From the NCBI RefSeq assembly GCF_910589235.1, contig NC_060968.1, positions 310,001-374,000 of the forward strand: DNA of 64,000 nucleotides, given 5' to 3'. The position numbers were made by a program, and so were the translations under genes. The notes beneath the pieces were generated by a model that was not told the DNA's origin, did not search any database, and saw only the letters and a list, made by a program, of their open reading frames with translations. Origin of the DNA: Vespa crabro (lineage: Eukaryota; Arthropoda; Insecta; Hymenoptera; Vespidae). Below are positions 60,501 to 64,000 of this stretch, one piece after another. Within the stretch, counting starts at the first letter, position 1, and each line of letters starts with the position of its first letter.

Positions 60501-62254
60501 GATAATAATGATAATAACGATAATGAAGATAATCACTATAATATCGATTATAACAATAATAATAATAACGATAATGACGATAATAATAAAAGTAATAACG
60601 ATAATAACGATAATTACGATAATGACGATAATATTAATAACGATATTAACTTTAATAACGTAAATAAACGTTATAATAATAGTAGTAATAACAATAATAA
60701 CGAAAATAAAGATAATAACGATAATAATATTCACGATAATATCGACATTATTAATAATAATAACAACGATAATTATGATAATAACGATAATAAAGACAAT
60801 TATTTTAATAGAAGTAATAATACCAATATTAACAATTTTTGCAATAATAATGATAACAATGATAATAATAGAATTATCAATTAAATTAATAACAATAATA
60901 ACGATAATAATGATAACATGGATGATAATAATAACGATAATAACGATAGTAGTAATAATAATATCGATAGTAACAATAATGACGATAATAGCGAAAATAA
61001 CAATAATAAGGATAATAATGATATTATCGATAATATCGATAGTAATAATAACAATATTAACGATAATATCTATAAAAATAATAATAATAATAATCATAAC
61101 AGTAATAACGATAATACCGATAATAACAATGATAATTATAATAGCGATAATAAGGATAATATCCATAATAATAGTAACAATAATAAAGATTACAACGATA
61201 TTAACGATAATAATGAAACTAATAATAACAATAATTACGATAAAAACGATAGCAATTATAAATCGATAATAACGATAACAGTTATAATCCTAATAACGAT
61301 AATAATATTTATATGAATAACAATAATACGAATAATAACGATGAAAACGAAAATAATAGTAGTAATAATAACAGAATTAACACTAATAACGTTAATGACG
61401 ATAATAACAATAATAATAGTAGTAATAATAATAATAATGACGATAATAGCGATAATAAGGTTAATAACGATAATAACGATAAATATAATAACAATATTAG
61501 AAAAATAAAAATGTTATAAATGATAACAATAACGATAGTAACGATAACATCGATAATAACAATAATACTATAAACGTTTACATCGATAATAATATTAATA
61601 ATAACAATATTAACGCTAATAACGATAATAATGATATTAACTATAATAAAATTAATCACTATATTTACGTCAATAACGATAATAATATTAGCAATAATAG
61701 CGATTATAACGGTAATAACGATATCAATAATAACGATAATAACGACAATAAACATAATAATGATAACAATAATAACAACAATAACAATAAGAATGATAAT
61801 AATATATACGATAAAGTCGATAATATCGATAATAATATTAACAATATTAACGATGATATCGATATTAACGAAAAATAATAATAATAATTAGACGATAATA
61901 ACGGTTTATAACGGTAATAATAGTAATAACAATATCGACAATAACGATAATAACGATAATAGTAGTAATAATAATAACGATAATAAGTATAATAATAATA
62001 ATAATAATAATAATAACGATAACAACGACAATAAGGATAAATATAATAATAATAATAACGATAGTAACGATTATACGAATTATAACAATAACGATTATAA
62101 CGATAATAGTAATAATAATAAGAACGATAATGAAGATAAAAAGATAAAAATGATAATAACTATATTAACGATAATAACTATTCGAATAATAATAATAATA
62201 AGAATAATGACGATTATAACAATAAAAATAAAATGAATAATAACGACATTAATG

Positions 62255-62580
62255 ATAATAACGATAATAATAATAGCAATTATATCGAATTTAACGTTAA
62301 TAACGATAGTAATAATAACATTAATAACGATAATAAATTTTTCAACGATAATAATAATAATGACATTAATAATAATAATCATATTAGAGATATTAACGAT
62401 AATAAAAACAATAATAATTATAACAATAATAATAATAGTAACCATAATAACGATAATATCGATAGTAACGATAGTAATAATAACGATAGTAATGATAATA
62501 TCGATAATACTAATAACAATATTATTGATAATCTCGATTATAATAATAATAATAAGAACGATAATATCGAAAGTAACGAT
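62255..62580. repeat. Trinucleotide array block T3, copy 2
   Basis: Counterpart of 60180-60500, sharing many irregular triplets in order. Confidence 0.75.
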
Positions 62581-63239
62581 AATATTGAAAATAACGATAA
62601 TAAAGACAATAACAATAATATCGATTATAACGTTAATAATAATAATAACGATAATGACGATAATAATAATAATAATAACGATATTAACGTTAATTACGTG
62701 TATGACAATAATATTAATAACGACAATGACCTTAATAACGTAAATAACGATAAAAATAATAGTAATAATAACAATAATAACGATAATAATATTAAGGATA
62801 ATATAGATATTATTATCAATTATAACAACGATAAATACGATAATAACGATAATGAAATTAATAATAATTAAGACAGTAACAATATTAACAATAATATCGA
62901 TAATAACAATAATAAAAATAATAATAGTAATAGCAATAATAACGATAATAATGATAATAACGATAATAACGATAATAGCGATAATAATAATAACAATATA
63001 CGATAATATCGATATTAATAATTGTAATAATAACAATAACAACGATCATAACAATAATAGCGATTATAATAATAACGACAATAATGATAATAATAATAAT
63101 AATATTATCTTTAGTAAGAATAATAATGATAACGATGTTTATAATAGTAATAATAATAACGATTATAACGATAATAACGATAAAAATGATAATAACGATA
63201 ATAATTATATTAATAATAGCAATAATAACGATAATAACG

Positions 63240-63990
63240 ATAATAGAAGAAACAATAAAAATGATATTAACGAAAATATTAATAACAATTGTAACGTTAA
63301 AAACGATAATAAAAATAATAATAATAATAGTCATAACGAAAGTAAAGATAATGACGAGAACAATAATAACAATAATAGCGATAATATCGATTATAATAAT
63401 ACCGATAATATCGATAATAACGATAATAAAGATAGCGATAATATTATTAACCATAATAATGACAATATTAATATTATTAACAACAATAATAACGATAATA
63501 AAGTTAATAATATTAATATTAATAAAGATAATAACGGTATTAACGATAATACCGATAATAATGATATTAATGAAAATCATACTAACGATAATAACAATAA
63601 TAATAATGATAATAATAACGCTAATAATGTTAATATCTGCAATAATAATAATAATAATATTAATAATAACCATAATAACGATAATAAAAGAAACAATAAT
63701 AACGATATTAACGAAAATATTAATAACAATTGTAATGTTAACAACGATAATGAAAATGATAACAATAATAGTAATAACAAAAGTAAATATAATAACGATA
63801 ACAATAATAACAATAATAGCGATATTATCGATTATAATAATACCGATAATATCGATAATAACGATAATAATAATAGAAATAATAACAATAATAACGATAA
63901 TAAAGATAGCGATAATATTATTAACCATAATAATGACAATATTAATATTATTAATAACGATAATAACGATAATAAAGATAAAAATATTAA
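63240..63990. repeat. Local tandem duplication of about 0.45 kb in the trinucleotide array
   Basis: GAAACAATAA at 63249 recurs at 63690 (441 bp), and GATAGCGATAATATTATTAA at 63431 recurs at 63905 (474 bp). A 33-bp indel lies between the two markers. The copies are very similar, so the duplication is young relative to the rest of the array. Confidence 0.85.
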
Positions 63991-64000
63991 TATTAATAAA

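Larger units (their letters stand above)
45738..64000. repeat. Degenerate (RAY)n trinucleotide array, 9-bp core AATAACGAT
   Basis: 18.3 kb of period-3 DNA made almost only of AAT, AAC, GAT and some GAC, AAA, AAG, AGT, ATT triplets. The commonest unit is the 9-mer AATAACGAT, with frequent ATATCGAT variants. The plus strand is very A-rich and carries an ACG CpG about every 9-12 bases. The three plus frames read Asn/Asp/Lys, Ile/Thr/Met or stop-rich, and the minus frames Ile/Val, Leu/Ser or Tyr-rich. Long ORFs (up to 549 codons at 49060-50709 minus) are therefore periodicity artefacts. No gene, transposon or unique-sequence island over about 60 bp is seen. The array continues past the window end. 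Confidence 0.95.

Noticed and set aside
45738..64000. Telomeric repeat array
   Set aside because: The unit is AATAACGAT-like, not TTAGG or another known telomeric motif, and the order of blocks is irregular.

Overview
The window is repeat DNA from a eukaryotic genome. No host gene, tRNA, rRNA or CRISPR array is visible. It holds a diverged 68-bp satellite, five decayed non-LTR retrotransposons of the R1 type (apurinic endonuclease plus reverse transcriptase, no LTRs, R1-style motifs such as RGCPQ.SVLGP and YADD), and 18 kb of degenerate AT-rich trinucleotide repeat. R1-clade LINEs of this kind are known mainly from arthropods, so an insect or other arthropod is the best guess. I cannot name the order. 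The setting looks like pericentromeric or similar heterochromatin.

Layout. 1-118 satellite; 119-1842 element A1 (minus, family 1, internally deleted); 1843-11976 satellite; 11977-12326 unidentified insertion carrying a 43-bp minisatellite; 12327-24225 satellite; 24226-28402 element A2 (plus, family 2, old); 28403-28485 one satellite monomer plus 15 bp; 28486-32918 element B (plus, family 2, younger); 32919-39934 satellite; 39971-41868 element C (plus, family 1: 5' UTR and ORF1 only); 41869-45737 element D (minus, family 2, 5'-truncated); 45738-64000 degenerate (RAY)n repeat built on a 9-bp core AATAACGAT.

How the parts relate. I number the 68-bp monomer so that position 1 is the T of TGCGAGTGCC; 37195-37262 is a good example. 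A2 and B both resume satellite at position 27 (the motif CTGTCGGAC) at their 3' ends, and C begins at the same place. Exactly one monomer separates the A2 and B target sites. B is flanked by 15-bp copies of target positions 27-41, as expected of a target-site duplication. The 3' end of D, although inside element C, also abuts CTGTC. Together this suggests LINEs that target one site of a satellite. The site lies in the left arm of a dyad (positions 29-51).

B and D are separate insertions with different 5' ends and flanks, yet they share three apparently disabling changes: a 1-bp frameshift, PQG to PQD in the reverse transcriptase, and a TAG in the C-terminal zinc finger. They therefore descend from a common, already damaged source, perhaps mobilised in trans. 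D also forms the boundary between the satellite domain and the trinucleotide domain.

The satellite and the trinucleotide array both contain kilobase-scale duplicated blocks (higher-order structure), so both have grown by block duplication and not only by slippage or single-monomer turnover. Almost all open reading frames in these two domains are artefacts of repeat periodicity. The only convincing protein-coding remains are in the five LINEs, and none of those is intact.
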